Shown one piece after another: positions 1-6,556 of a stretch of 21,336 bases of DNA. The notes under the pieces were generated by a model that saw only the letters and a list, made by a program, of their open reading frames with translations, searched no databases and was not told where the DNA came from. The stretch covers positions 1-21,336 of the IMG/VR virus record IMGVR_UViG_3300022693_004329, one strand, 5' to 3'. Numbering within the stretch: the first letter of the stretch is position 1; the number at the start of each line of letters is the position of its first letter. The stretch is from a virus. A program made the translations under genes and the position numbers.

Positions 1-2004
1 GGCCAGCGCGGTTGGCGCCATCGCCATCGATCCTGCAGCAACCGCGCCTGCCGCCAGCTTGCCGGCCGCGCCTGACACGCGGCGGCGCTGGCGGTCGAGC
101 CCGACCGCCATGCCTTCGCCGGTGTGCGCGCCGATCTGCATGAAGACGCGGCTAGGGCTTTTGATGCCCAGCAGGTTCTTGGCCTTGGCGATGCCGCCCA
201 TGACGACTTTCTTCAGCGCGTTCCAGACCGCGACATGCGCGCCGGCGATGCCGCGCGCGAGCCCTAGGACCATATCTTTGCCGATCGACAGCATACGCCC
301 GCCCAGGCCGGATATGAAGGCAACGCCCTGGCTGAAGGCGGCCTTGATCTTGTCCCAGTTCGCATAGATCGCATATGCGGCCGCGCCGATCGCCAGGACG
401 ATGGCGCCGATAACCAGAACAATCGGGTTCGCCATCATCATCAGGCCGGCCTGGACGACGCCGCGCGCCAGGAACAGCGCGGCGGTGCGCAGACCCATGA
501 AGATCTTGCCGACCAGGCCGACCTTGCGCGCAAAGGCGATGAAATTGGCCGCCGGCCCCAGGAAACCGCCGAAGGCGAGGCGCGCCGCGCCCAGGCCCAG
601 TTTGAAGACCGCCAGCCCTGCGACCAGCTTGGTCAGCGTGGCGGCCGCTTCAGGGTTGGCCTGCGCCCATTTCGAAACCGAATTCGCCAGCCCTGCGATC
701 ATGTCCATCGCTTCGGTCGCGACCGGCAGCAGCGTTGTGCCGAGCGTGATGGCCAGCGCCGATGCGCTCGCCATGAAGGCGCGCCAGTTGACGGTCGCAT
801 CGCGCGCGGCGCGCTGGGCGAAGGCCTTGTCGACCGTGCCGCCCGAATTGACCGCCGCGGCGCGGATGCGGCGATATTCGTCAAGGTTCTGGATCAGCGC
901 CATGATCCCCTGGCGCGCCTGCATGTCTTCGAAGGCGAAGCCCAGCTTCTTCATGTCGCCGCCGGTCGCCTGCTGGGTGATCAGCGCGATCGCTTCCATC
1001 GACGACATGCCTTCATCGGTCAGCTTCTTCATCGCCGCGGGCAGGTTGACGCCGAAGTTCTTTTCGAAGGCGCGGATGGTGCCAGGCGCGTTTATCTTCG
1101 CCAGCAAATTCTTGATGTTGTTGCCGGCCTCGTCTTCGCTGCCGGCGGTGTGCATCGCGACCTGCAGCGCCGCGGAAAGGTCGGCGACCGCGGGCGCGCC
1201 CTTTTCGCCCAGCGCCTGCATTTGCGCGGTCAGCGCGGGAAAATGCCGCGCCATGTTGCGCACTTCGAAGGCGCCTTCGTTGCCGGCCGCGGCCATCATG
1301 TCGAGGATCTGCGCGGTCTGGCTGGCGGGGACTTTCAGGTTATTGATCGAAGCATAGGCAGCAGCGGCCGCGTCGGGGATGTCGACCTTGTAGGCGGTGG
1401 CGATCTTGCCGGCCGGCCCGATCGCGGCCTGGGCAGCGTCCAGGTCCATGCCCTTGGCCATCAGCAGGTCGAGCCCCGCGCGGATGTCTTCGGGCATTTG
1501 CTTGGCGACCTGCGCCATCACCATGATGCGGCGGCCCAGCCTGTCGGCTTCGGCATCGGCCAGGCCGGCCTTCTGCTGGATGTCGACCATCCCGCTGGAA
1601 AATTCCGCGGCCTGTTTCGTGGCGAGGATCAGCGGCGCGGCCAGGCCGGCGCCGACCGCGATGTCATCGCGGCCCTTGGCCATCATGTCTTCGCCGCGGG
1701 CGCGCAGCGCGCGGCGGTCGCCTTCGATGGCGTTCAATCGCTTGCGCTTTTCAAGGTCGCGATTGGTGCTTTCGATCGCGCGTTCCAAGTCGCGTTCGCG
1801 CTGCGCCAGCTGGGTGATGTTGCCCGATGCGCCGGCCATTTCGCGTCGGACATCGCGCAGCTGCGCTTCCAGCTTGCGCCCTTCGCCGCGCAGTTCGCCC
1901 AGCGAACGCGAGCCCTTGCGGCCCAGATGCATGATATTGCGAAGGCTGCCCGACATCTTGTCGACGCCGACGAAATTGACCAGCAGCGACAATTTGTTCG
2001 ACAT
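1..2004 (-). CDS. T: Tail tape measure protein (P2 gpT-like), partial at left edge
   Basis: An open frame of 668 codons runs leftward off the window with no stop, so the C-terminus is missing. The product begins MSNKLSLLVNFVGVDKMSG. It has a charged coiled-coil region at about residues 30-75, then the conserved TP901-type tape-measure segment (AAEFSSGMVDIQQKAG and following), with many Ala/Gly/Met-rich helices. A hydrophobic stretch at about residues 490-550 resembles the membrane-active region of tape measures. The motif GIKSPSRVFMQIG near residue 620 is typical of phage tape measures. The start at 2004 is set by a GAAGGA ribosome-binding site about 8 nt upstream, 13 nt after the stop of the E+E' frame. 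In P2-like phages this protein sets tail length, is assembled inside the tube with gpE/E+E' as chaperones, and helps DNA entry. The position directly after E/E' matches the FI-FII-E-T order of P2. Confidence 0.93.
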   Translation of the reverse strand, partial: MSNKLSLLVNFVGVDKMSGSLRNIMHLGRKGSRSLGELRGEGRKLEAQLRDVRREMAGASGNITQLAQRERDLERAIESTNRDLEKRKRLNAIEGDRRALRARGEDMMAKGRDDIAVGAGLAAPLILATKQAAEFSSGMVDIQQKAGLADAEADRLGRRIMVMAQVAKQMPEDIRAGLDLLMAKGMDLDAAQAAIGPAGKIATAYKVDIPDAAAAAYASINNLKVPASQTAQILDMMAAAGNEGAFEVRNMARHFPALTAQMQALGEKGAPAVADLSAALQVAMHTAGSEDEAGNNIKNLLAKINAPGTIRAFEKNFGVNLPAAMKKLTDEGMSSMEAIALITQQATGGDMKKLGFAFEDMQARQGIMALIQNLDEYRRIRAAAVNSGGTVDKAFAQRAARDATVNWRAFMASASALAITLGTTLLPVATEAMDMIAGLANSVSKWAQANPEAAATLTKLVAGLAVFKLGLGAARLAFGGFLGPAANFIAFARKVGLVGKIFMGLRTAALFLARGVVQAGLMMMANPIVLVIGAIVLAIGAAAYAIYANWDKIKAAFSQGVAFISGLGGRMLSIGKDMVLGLARGIAGAHVAVWNALKKVVMGGIAKAKNLLGIKSPSRVFMQIGAHTGEGMAVGLDRQRRRVSGAAGKLAAGAVAAGSMAMAPTALA

Positions 2005-2017
2005 CGGGCTTCCTTCT

Positions 2018-2508
2018 TCAGTCTTTGCCGGCGCGGTGGGCGTTCCACCAGGAGACCGCCTTGCCGTGCCAGAATATCAGGTCATCGGCGGTCAGGGCTT
2101 CCAGCTGGTCGAGCGGCCAATGGAAGATGCCGGCGATGTCCGCGATCAGGTCTTCGGTTGATGCTCCGCCATCATCGCTTCCATGACCATCACTTCCCCC
2201 TTCGTCATAAAAAAACCGCGGATGGTTCCGGCGACTTCGGTGAAATCATCGGCATCCAGGTCGGCGACTTCGGCTTCGGTCAGGACAGGGTCGCTGATGC
2301 GCGGGGTCAGCTTGATCAGCGCGGTGACTTCCATCCCAATGACATCGCCCATCGACAGGCCGCGCAGTTCGCCCGCCTTGGGCTTGCGCAGCTGCAGCTG
2401 GGTGATTTCCTTGTCGCCGCGAACGATCGGCTGCGACAGGGTGACGGTTTCGAAGACTTGCTTCTTCGCGATCGGTGCGGGCGTCGTTTCGGTTTCGGTG
2501 TCGGCCAT
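2018..2508 (-). CDS. E': Tail assembly chaperone E+E' (-1 frameshift product)
   Basis: This is the frameshifted form of gpE. After the T7 run at 2209-2215 the -1 frame stays open (TAT GAC GAA ...) to a TGA at 2018-2020. The product of about 163 residues has a C-terminal part containing EDLIADIAGIFHWPLDQLEA, the recognisable GpE-family signature (DLIADIA..FHWP). P2 is known to make E+E' by a -1 slip on a T-run in the same position, and the two proteins act as tail assembly chaperones between tube and tape measure. No good independent start or ribosome-binding site lies ahead of the E' part, which supports expression only by frameshifting. The stop is 13 nt before the tape-measure start. The frame and signature are seen directly; the frameshift itself is inferred from the family. 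Confidence 0.85.
2146..2508 (-). CDS. E: Tail assembly protein gpE (zero-frame product)
   Basis: A protein of 120 residues starting MADTETETTPAPIAKKQ. It resembles the P2 gpE / Mu gp41 tail-assembly family in its central VTLSQPIVRGDKEITQLQL and KPKAGELRGLSMGD motifs. An ATG three codons upstream (2517) is in frame, but its GAAGGA sequence touches the start codon. That sequence sits at a normal distance from the ATG at 2508, so 2508 is preferred. P2 gpE is shorter (about 90 residues); the extra length is mostly at the N-terminus. Most ribosomes would end at the TGA at 2146, while a fraction would shift at the T7 run to make E+E'. It lies between the tube gene FII and the tape measure. Confidence 0.88.
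   Translation of the reverse strand: MADTETETTPAPIAKKQVFETVTLSQPIVRGDKEITQLQLRKPKAGELRGLSMGDVIGMEVTALIKLTPRISDPVLTEAEVADLDADDFTEVAGTIRGFFMTKGEVMVMEAMMAEHQPKT
2209..2215 (-). promoter_or_regulatory. Slippery heptamer for programmed -1 frameshift in E
   Basis: On the coding strand, seven consecutive T are read as GGT TTT TTT ATG. This is a perfect X XXY YYZ heptamer (T TTT TTT) in the zero frame of E. Slipping back one base leads into the open E' frame. P2 uses a T7 run followed by G; here T7 is followed by A. A long T-run inside a GC-rich gene is otherwise unexpected. Confidence 0.85.
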
Positions 2509-2548
2509 GCGGGGCATCCTTCAGGGTGAGATAAGCGGGGCGTGGGGT

Positions 2549-2586
2549 GGGCTGGCCGGCCAGGGGAGGGTTCAACCGGCCAGCCC
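2549..2586 (-). repeat. Strong inverted repeat in the FII-E gap
   Basis: Perfect 11-bp arms (GGGCTGGCCGG and CCGGCCAGCCC) enclose a 16-nt loop in the 130-nt space after the tail tube gene and before E. On the transcribed strand the stem is not followed by a U-run, so it is not a canonical intrinsic terminator. It could slow 3' decay, attenuate transcription or separate expression of FI/FII from E/T. The right arm and loop share GGTTCAACCG with the hairpin in the S-J gap. Confidence 0.6.
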
Positions 2587-2638
2587 GTTTTCCAGCGACC
2601 GGCTGCCCCGCAAAAGGTCCGGCCGCCGAAGGGGCAAA

Positions 2639-3148
2639 TCAGTTGGCGATGATGGCCATGATCTCGGCATAGCGATCGACGCCATCGACCAGGAATTTGC
2701 CGGCGATCATGTCGATTTCGACTTCGACGCGGCCATCGACTTCGCGGCGGTAGTAGGACAGCGGAACGGTGTATTCCTGTTCGGTGTCGTCGCCAGGCTT
2801 GGCGGTGCCAGGCGAAATTTCGGTGAAGCGGCCGCCGATGTAGCATTCGACCGCCTGCGCTCCGGTGCCATCGTCGGCCTGGTAGGCGCCGGTCAGGCGA
2901 ACGCGGACGCCATCGACCTGGGTGGTACCGAATTTGCGGATCAGGCCGACTTCATGCCCGCCCATCTTCAGCTTCGCTTCCATGCCTTCTAGGCCCATGT
3001 CGATCTTGACGGGGCCGAGCATACCGGCGCCGCGATAATCCTCGGTCGCGATCGCCAGGGGCGGTTCTTCGAATTCCGACGCGCGGCCCAGGTAGCCCTG
3101 GCCGTCGACGTGGATGTTCATGTTCTTCAGCTTCTTGGGGATTCCCAT
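2639..3148 (-). CDS. FII: Major tail tube protein FII
   Basis: A protein of 169 residues starting MGIPKKLKNMNIHVDGQGY, the same length class as P2 FII (about 170). It contains features common to P2-type tube proteins: the N-terminal IPKKLKNMN segment, PVKIDMGLEGMEAKLKMGGH, and a C-terminal YYRREVDGRVEVEIDM stretch with a short acidic end. The start at 3148 is supported by AAAGGA about 8 nt upstream and by family alignment. The frame stays open for 15 more codons upstream, but those come from a repeat element and are unlikely to be translated. It forms the inner tube of the contractile tail and follows the sheath gene, as in P2. The 114-nt gap to the sheath gene is unusually long for this operon and holds two inverted hairpin elements. 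Confidence 0.95.
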   Translation of the reverse strand: MGIPKKLKNMNIHVDGQGYLGRASEFEEPPLAIATEDYRGAGMLGPVKIDMGLEGMEAKLKMGGHEVGLIRKFGTTQVDGVRVRLTGAYQADDGTGAQAVECYIGGRFTEISPGTAKPGDDTEQEYTVPLSYYRREVDGRVEVEIDMIAGKFLVDGVDRYAEIMAIIAN

Positions 3149-3162
3149 GATGGTGTTCCTTT

Positions 3163-3192
3163 TTCGTCCTATCGCTTCGCTACTTGAGGACA
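3163..3192 (-). repeat. 30-bp direct repeat, copy A of hairpin element
   Basis: This 30-bp block is identical to 13588-13617. Inside it, 3166-3191 forms a hairpin of the architecture GTCCT - 16 nt - AGGAC, with core CAAGTAGCGAAGCGAT on the coding strand. The element ends 14 nt before the FII start codon, and AGGAC in its 3' arm resembles a ribosome-binding site. The core contains GCGAAGC, known to fold into a very stable mini-hairpin. Confidence 0.85.
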
Positions 3193-3227
3193 TGCGCCCC
3201 TTCAGCGACGGTTGTGATGGCGGTCGC

Positions 3228-3255
3228 CGCGCTCAAGCAGCGAAGCGGTAGCGCG
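3228..3255 (+). repeat. Copy B of hairpin element (inverted relative to A)
   Basis: The + strand reads CGCGCT - CAAGCAGCGAAGCGGT - AGCGCG, directly after the sheath stop codon. The core differs from copy A at two positions only (T to C and A to G). The outer arms have changed from GTCCT/AGGAC to GCGCT/AGCGC while staying complementary. Copies A and B face each other and could also pair over about 20 bp. Confidence 0.7.
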
Positions 3256-3262
3256 TTGAATT

Positions 3263-4450
3263 TCAGACCAGCTGGTCGGCGAAGTTCGAATAGAAGAAAT
3301 CGGTGATGACCAGGTCGACGTTCGGGTTCTCGAGCGGCGCGGCCGGCGTGAATTCGACGCGGAAGCGCGGGCGGCCGGCGGCCAGTTCCTGCGCGGAATT
3401 GTCGGCCGGATCGAAGAACATTTCGGCGCCGATGATCTTGCCTTCGACCGCCAGCTGGCGAAAGCGCGCTTTCCCGGTTTCGATCAGGTCCTTAACCAGA
3501 CCGTTGGTCATGGGCTGGTCGAGATAGGGCGAGACGATCTGTTCGATGACCGCCTGCAGTGCATGGCTGGTGCGGACCGCGCTTTCGAAGACAAATTCGG
3601 GCGATTGCGCGGGGTCGGCGCAGGTGCGGTTGCCCCAGAAACGGAAGCCGTTCTGCCGCACCATGGTGGTCACTTCGCTGGCATTGAGCAGGCCGGCGGC
3701 CGTGGTCGGGTCGGTCAGGTCGAAGTGGACGTCGTGTTCCAAGCCGGTGACGCCGACCAGGGGAACATTCGACAGCGTCTTGTGCCATCCGGTCTTTTCA
3801 TCGATCTGCGCGCGCAGGCCCAGAGCCCGCGCGACATTGTCGCCGCCGCCCTTGGCGGTGTCGGGCCAGATGACCATCAGTTCGCGATGCGAGAAATTGC
3901 CGCGATAGGTGATCGCTTCGGCTTCGGTTGCGGCCGGCGTGGCGCCATCGGCGCCCTTCGCGCCAGCATAGACAAAGCCGCGCAGCTTCTTCGCCAGGCT
4001 GACCATTTCTTCGACGACTGGCTGGCTGTCGAGCCCAGGCGCGCCGATGATCTGCGGCTTGACGCCCAGCGCGGTCGGTGCGGCCAGCAGCGCCTGAAGG
4101 CCGGTGTAGGAATTGCCATCGGTCGCGCCGATGACATTGGTGTCGGTGCCAGCCTGGTCGGCGCCTTCTTCGACGCGGACGACGACGACGATCGGGGTCG
4201 CCTGGTCGCCGATCGCGGTCAGCGCAGGGCCAAGCGTGCCGCCATCGCCGGCCTTGCCGGCCATCGCGTCGACATTCCCCGAAATCAGGACCGGCGTGTT
4301 AAGCGGGAAGGCGGCGTCCAGATCGGCCTGCGCCTGCGCATCGCCGGTGGTGGTGGCGGTGGCGACAAGGCCGATGACTGCCATGGATACTGCGCCGAGC
4401 GCGCGGGCGCCGGCGGCGGATTCGGTTAGGGTCAGGCCGTGGTGGAACAT
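3263..4450 (-). CDS. FI: Tail sheath protein FI
   Basis: A protein of 395 residues, matching the length of P2 FI. It begins MFHHGLTLTESAAGARALG. Visible sheath-family features are the N-terminal VIGLVATA strand, PVLISGN, a central IIGAPGLDSQPVV motif, FSHRELMVIWPDT, the conserved GFRFWGNRTC motif, and a C-terminal domain rich in alternating charged strands ending DLVITDFFYSNFADQLV. The start is set by GAAGGA about 8 nt upstream, which overlaps the end of W (13-nt gap). The sheath surrounds the FII tube and contracts during injection. In P2, FI is preceded by the fibre genes; here it follows V and W directly. Confidence 0.97.
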   Translation of the reverse strand: MFHHGLTLTESAAGARALGAVSMAVIGLVATATTTGDAQAQADLDAAFPLNTPVLISGNVDAMAGKAGDGGTLGPALTAIGDQATPIVVVVRVEEGADQAGTDTNVIGATDGNSYTGLQALLAAPTALGVKPQIIGAPGLDSQPVVEEMVSLAKKLRGFVYAGAKGADGATPAATEAEAITYRGNFSHRELMVIWPDTAKGGGDNVARALGLRAQIDEKTGWHKTLSNVPLVGVTGLEHDVHFDLTDPTTAAGLLNASEVTTMVRQNGFRFWGNRTCADPAQSPEFVFESAVRTSHALQAVIEQIVSPYLDQPMTNGLVKDLIETGKARFRQLAVEGKIIGAEMFFDPADNSAQELAAGRPRFRVEFTPAAPLENPNVDLVITDFFYSNFADQLV

Positions 4451-4463
4451 GGGGCGATTTCCT

Positions 4464-4913
4464 TCAGCTTGCGGACGCGGGGCGAGCGCCCTGGGTGATG
4501 TCGATGGGGATGGTCAGGGTGGTGAGCGAATTGGCGGGCGGCAGGTCGCGCCGGCGGCCTTCGATACGGATGGCCAGACGCCCTTGCGCGGAATCGCCAT
4601 CCAGCGAAACGCGGGTCAGCTGCAGCCGCGGTTCCCAGCGGCGCAGCGCGATGGCGGTGGCGGCGCGCATCAGCATGCCGGTGGCGCCGTTAATCGGTCG
4701 GTCGATCAGTTCGAACAATAGCGACCCATAGTCGCGGCGCATGACGCGGCTACCCAGCGGCGTCGACAGGATGTCGCCGATCGATTGCGCCAGATGCGCA
4801 TCGCCCGAAAGCGTTTTTCCGGTGGTTCTGTCCATGCCGATCATGCTGACCAGCAAAGCAGCCCCCGCGCGCGAAACGCCAGCGGCGGCAGTGGTGGAAA
4901 GGTGTTCCACCAT
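4464..4913 (-). CDS. W: Baseplate wedge protein gpW (gp25-like)
   Basis: A 149-residue frame. The conserved part begins at residue 24 with MIGMDRTTGKTLSG and continues SIGDILSTPLGSRVMRRDYGSLLFELID. This is the signature of the gpW / T4 gp25 family, a structural wedge component of contractile-tail baseplates. The ATG at 4913 has only a weak GGTGG upstream. An alternative start at 4844 would give a 126-residue protein closer to the usual P2 length of about 115, and neither has a strong ribosome-binding site. It lies 33 nt after V and 13 nt before the sheath gene. In P2, V and W are followed by J and I; here J and I lie about 6 kb upstream. Confidence 0.92.
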   Translation of the reverse strand: MVEHLSTTAAAGVSRAGAALLVSMIGMDRTTGKTLSGDAHLAQSIGDILSTPLGSRVMRRDYGSLLFELIDRPINGATGMLMRAATAIALRRWEPRLQLTRVSLDGDSAQGRLAIRIEGRRRDLPPANSLTTLTIPIDITQGARPASAS

Positions 4914-4946
4914 GCCGCCACCGCATCGATCGCGAGGTTCGTGGGT

Positions 4947-5549
4947 TTATTCGGGTTTGCCCGACTTGTCGGTGCCTGCCTTCACCGCGCCATGAATGTG
5001 ATCGGTCAGGCTGATGCCATCCGCTATCACATCGTCGGCGGCGGTCAAAGTCTCGCTGACATCGACCTTGCCGGTGATGCTGACATCGCCTTCGATGGTG
5101 ACGTTGCCGCGCAGCGTGATGCCGCCAGGTGCGACGATTTCGGCCGTCGCGTCGGCGGGCAAGATCGCCTTCAGTTCGCCCGCTTCGGCATCGTAGGTGA
5201 TGCGTGCGCCATCTGCGAATTCGATCATTTCGGCCGTGGTCGAGCCCAGCGGGGGGAAGGCGTCCTGGACCAATCCCATGACCGCGACCGCCGCGCCGAC
5301 CTGCCCATCGGGTGACAGCAGCAGAACCTGTTCGCCCACGCTGGGCGGCGACCAGATACGGGTCAGGCCGGCGCGCGGCGCCAGCCAGCGGATCGGCGGG
5401 GTCTGCGCGGGCGCATCGTCTTCGGGGTCGCCATAGCGGACGACACAGCGCGCGGCCGCAAGGTCGACCGACGCAACGGTTCCGATGCGGACCAGGCCGG
5501 CGATGTCGGCGGGGATGTCTTCAGGCTGCGGCGGGGCGAAAATGGTCAT
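4947..5549 (-). CDS. V: Baseplate spike protein gpV
   Basis: A protein of 200 residues starting MTIFAPPQPEDIPADIAGL. The N-terminal half is an OB-fold-like domain (LVRIGTVASVDLAAARCVVRYG, followed by IRWLAPRAG and SPPSVGEQVLLLSPDGQ), typical of P2 gpV / phage Mu gp45. From about residue 130 come regular short beta repeats (GNVTIEGDVSITGKVDVS), expected for the beta-helical needle. Near the C-terminus DHIHGAV supplies the HxH motif (H184, H186) that binds iron at the tip of the P2 spike. The start at 5549 overlaps the Rz stop as ATGA, with AGGGA upstream. The protein pierces the outer membrane as the tail-tip spike. Its location directly after the spanin genes differs from P2. Confidence 0.95.
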   Translation of the reverse strand: MTIFAPPQPEDIPADIAGLVRIGTVASVDLAAARCVVRYGDPEDDAPAQTPPIRWLAPRAGLTRIWSPPSVGEQVLLLSPDGQVGAAVAVMGLVQDAFPPLGSTTAEMIEFADGARITYDAEAGELKAILPADATAEIVAPGGITLRGNVTIEGDVSITGKVDVSETLTAADDVIADGISLTDHIHGAVKAGTDKSGKPE

Positions 5550-6196
5550 TGCGGCGATCCCTGTTCGAATGCCTTCTTCGATTCGGCTTCCAGCTGCTGC
5601 GCCAGGTCGCGACCCGCTTCGGCCTTGATGGTGTTGATGGTGCAAAGGCGGATGTCGGCCGCCGGAACCAGGACTAGGCCTTCGGCTGTTCCTGCTGCGC
5701 CTTCCAGCCCAGCAGGCTGGCGATCGGCCTGGGCATCCAGCTGGGCCGCTGGACGGGTTCGGTCAGGATCTTCGGCGCGGTGATCTGCGCGGCCGGTTCC
5801 GGTTGCGCAGCGCGCACTTCCAGGCGCTTCGGCCCGCATGCCGCCAGCAGCGATAAAGCGATCAGCAGCGGCCAGCGCGCTGTCCAGGTTGCCTTGTGCA
5901 TTCTTGTCAATCCTTTCCGCGATGTCGCGATAGGCGCGTTCTTTCGCCTGCCGCGCTGCTGCTGCCAGTTCGCTGGCGCGCTGCTGCGCGGTCAGCATGT
6001 CGTCGATGGTCTTTTGTCTCGCCTGGGCGGTTTCGATCCATCCCGTGACCGAAACCGGCCACAGCCGGAATCCCTCCAGTCGCACAGTCTGGATGACCAG
6101 ACCGGCGGCCAGGACTGTTAGAAAAATGAGACTGAACAACAGCCTAATGCCTTTGAGCGTTAGGCCAGTGGCGAATACTTGCGGCGCGTTAATCAT
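5546..6196 (-). CDS. Inner-membrane spanin (Rz-like)
   Basis: A protein of 216 residues. The N-terminus is followed by one membrane helix at about residues 17-37 (IRLLFSLIFLTVLAAGLVIQ). A long Ala/Gln/Glu/Arg-rich coiled coil runs from about 52 to 115 (AQARQKTIDDMLTAQQRASE). The C-terminal motif DIRLCTINTIKAEAGRDL resembles the conserved end of phage lysis proteins of the Rz type. Residues of about 120-180 are low in complexity (Arg, Ala, Pro), probably because the same DNA encodes Rz1 in the +1 frame. It is predicted to be anchored in the inner membrane and to reach across the periplasm to Rz1 to fuse the membranes in the last step of lysis. The start has AAAGGG upstream and overlaps the preceding gene as ATGA; the end overlaps V as ATGA. 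Confidence 0.82.
   Translation of the reverse strand: MINAPQVFATGLTLKGIRLLFSLIFLTVLAAGLVIQTVRLEGFRLWPVSVTGWIETAQARQKTIDDMLTAQQRASELAAAARQAKERAYRDIAERIDKNAQGNLDSALAAADRFIAAGGMRAEAPGSARCATGTGRADHRAEDPDRTRPAAQLDAQADRQPAGLEGAAGTAEGLVLVPAADIRLCTINTIKAEAGRDLAQQLEAESKKAFEQGSPQ
5674..5901 (-). CDS. Outer-membrane spanin lipoprotein (Rz1-like), nested in Rz
   Basis: A 75-residue lipoprotein read in the +1 frame entirely inside the Rz gene. It begins MHKATWTARWPLLIALSLLAAC: a short basic N-region, a hydrophobic core and a lipobox LAAC with the modified cysteine at residue 22. The mature part is Pro-rich (TEPVQRPSWMPRP), as in other o-spanins. The start at 5901 has AAAGGA 9-10 nt upstream. A TTG three codons earlier touches that sequence and is rejected. 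It pairs functionally with the inner-membrane spanin. Size, lipobox, proline content and embedding all fit the lambda Rz/Rz1 arrangement; function is inferred from these, not from sequence identity. Confidence 0.85.
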   Translation of the reverse strand: MHKATWTARWPLLIALSLLAACGPKRLEVRAAQPEPAAQITAPKILTEPVQRPSWMPRPIASLLGWKAQQEQPKA

Positions 6197-6420
6197 GCTA
6201 CGCCCTTTATCTTGCCGAATTCGCGGACGCCGTAGATCGACAGGACGAAACCCAGCACGATTCCGCGCGCGGTGTTGTCGAGCCCCAAGCCCAGCGCATC
6301 ACCCAAGCCCATCGCCCAGACCGCGCCAAAGATGCAGGCGAAGCGCAGCAGCGGGCGCGGCAGCTTGTCGAATAGCTGCCAGCATGTGCCCAGCGCGAGA
6401 CGCTTTTTGTTAGGTTCCAT
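6193..6420 (-). CDS. Small two-helix membrane protein of lysis cassette
   Basis: A 75-residue protein with a basic N-terminus (MEPNKKRLAL), two hydrophobic segments at about residues 24-42 (LLRFACIFGAVWAMGLGDAL) and 50-68 (ARGIVLGFVLSIYGVREFG), and a basic end. I do not recognise the family with certainty. Size, topology and position between an endopeptidase and the spanins suggest a holin or antiholin-type lysis regulator. The start at 6420 has GGGA about 8 nt upstream and overlaps the preceding small gene by 11 nt. The stop overlaps the Rz start as ATGA. All four genes around it are translationally coupled. Confidence 0.6.
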   Translation of the reverse strand: MEPNKKRLALGTCWQLFDKLPRPLLRFACIFGAVWAMGLGDALGLGLDNTARGIVLGFVLSIYGVREFGKIKGVA

Positions 6421-6556
6421 GACGCAATCCCTTCAGCCAGTGACCGGCGCCGCGAATCGCGGGCCGCGGGTCGATGCCGCACAGGGCGGCATGTAGGAAA
6501 ATCGAACCCGCAAGACAGCCGGCGGCGAAGACCAGCGCGGCGGTTTCGGGTTCCAT
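6410..6556 (-). CDS. Very small membrane protein (48 aa) of lysis cassette
   Basis: A 48-residue product, MEPETAALVFAAGCLAGSIF and following, with one predicted membrane helix at about residues 5-26 and a basic Arg/Lys/His-rich tail. Its start overlaps the endopeptidase stop as TGATG and has AAGGGC 7-8 nt upstream. It overlaps the next small membrane gene by 11 nt. The N-terminal acidic residues and basic C-terminus suggest a single-pass protein with the tail in the cytoplasm. No family is recognised; a role in timing lysis is inferred only from position. Tight coupling on both sides and a good ribosome-binding site support it being real. Confidence 0.55.
   Translation of the reverse strand: MEPETAALVFAAGCLAGSIFLHAALCGIDPRPAIRGAGHWLKGLRHGT

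Noticed and set aside
1150-2529. Long rightward open frame (459 codons) opposite tape measure and E
   Set aside because: Arg/His/Gly-rich translation without domain pattern. It lies antisense to clearly conserved genes; long antisense frames are common in GC-rich DNA.
2549-2586. Intrinsic terminator ending FI-FII transcription
   Set aside because: A very good stem, but no U-run on the transcribed strand, and E and T downstream need the same transcript.
2639-3193. N-terminally extended FII (184 codons, starting MSSSSEAIGRK)
   Set aside because: The extension is translated from the repeat element. Family length and the AAAGGA site support the start at 3148.
3563-4429. Rightward open frame of 288 codons inside FI
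   Set aside because: Antisense shadow of the sheath gene with compositional bias and no ribosome-binding site.
5902-5910. TTG start for the Rz1 lipoprotein
   Set aside because: The AAGGA sequence would touch the start codon; the ATG at 5901 has normal spacing.
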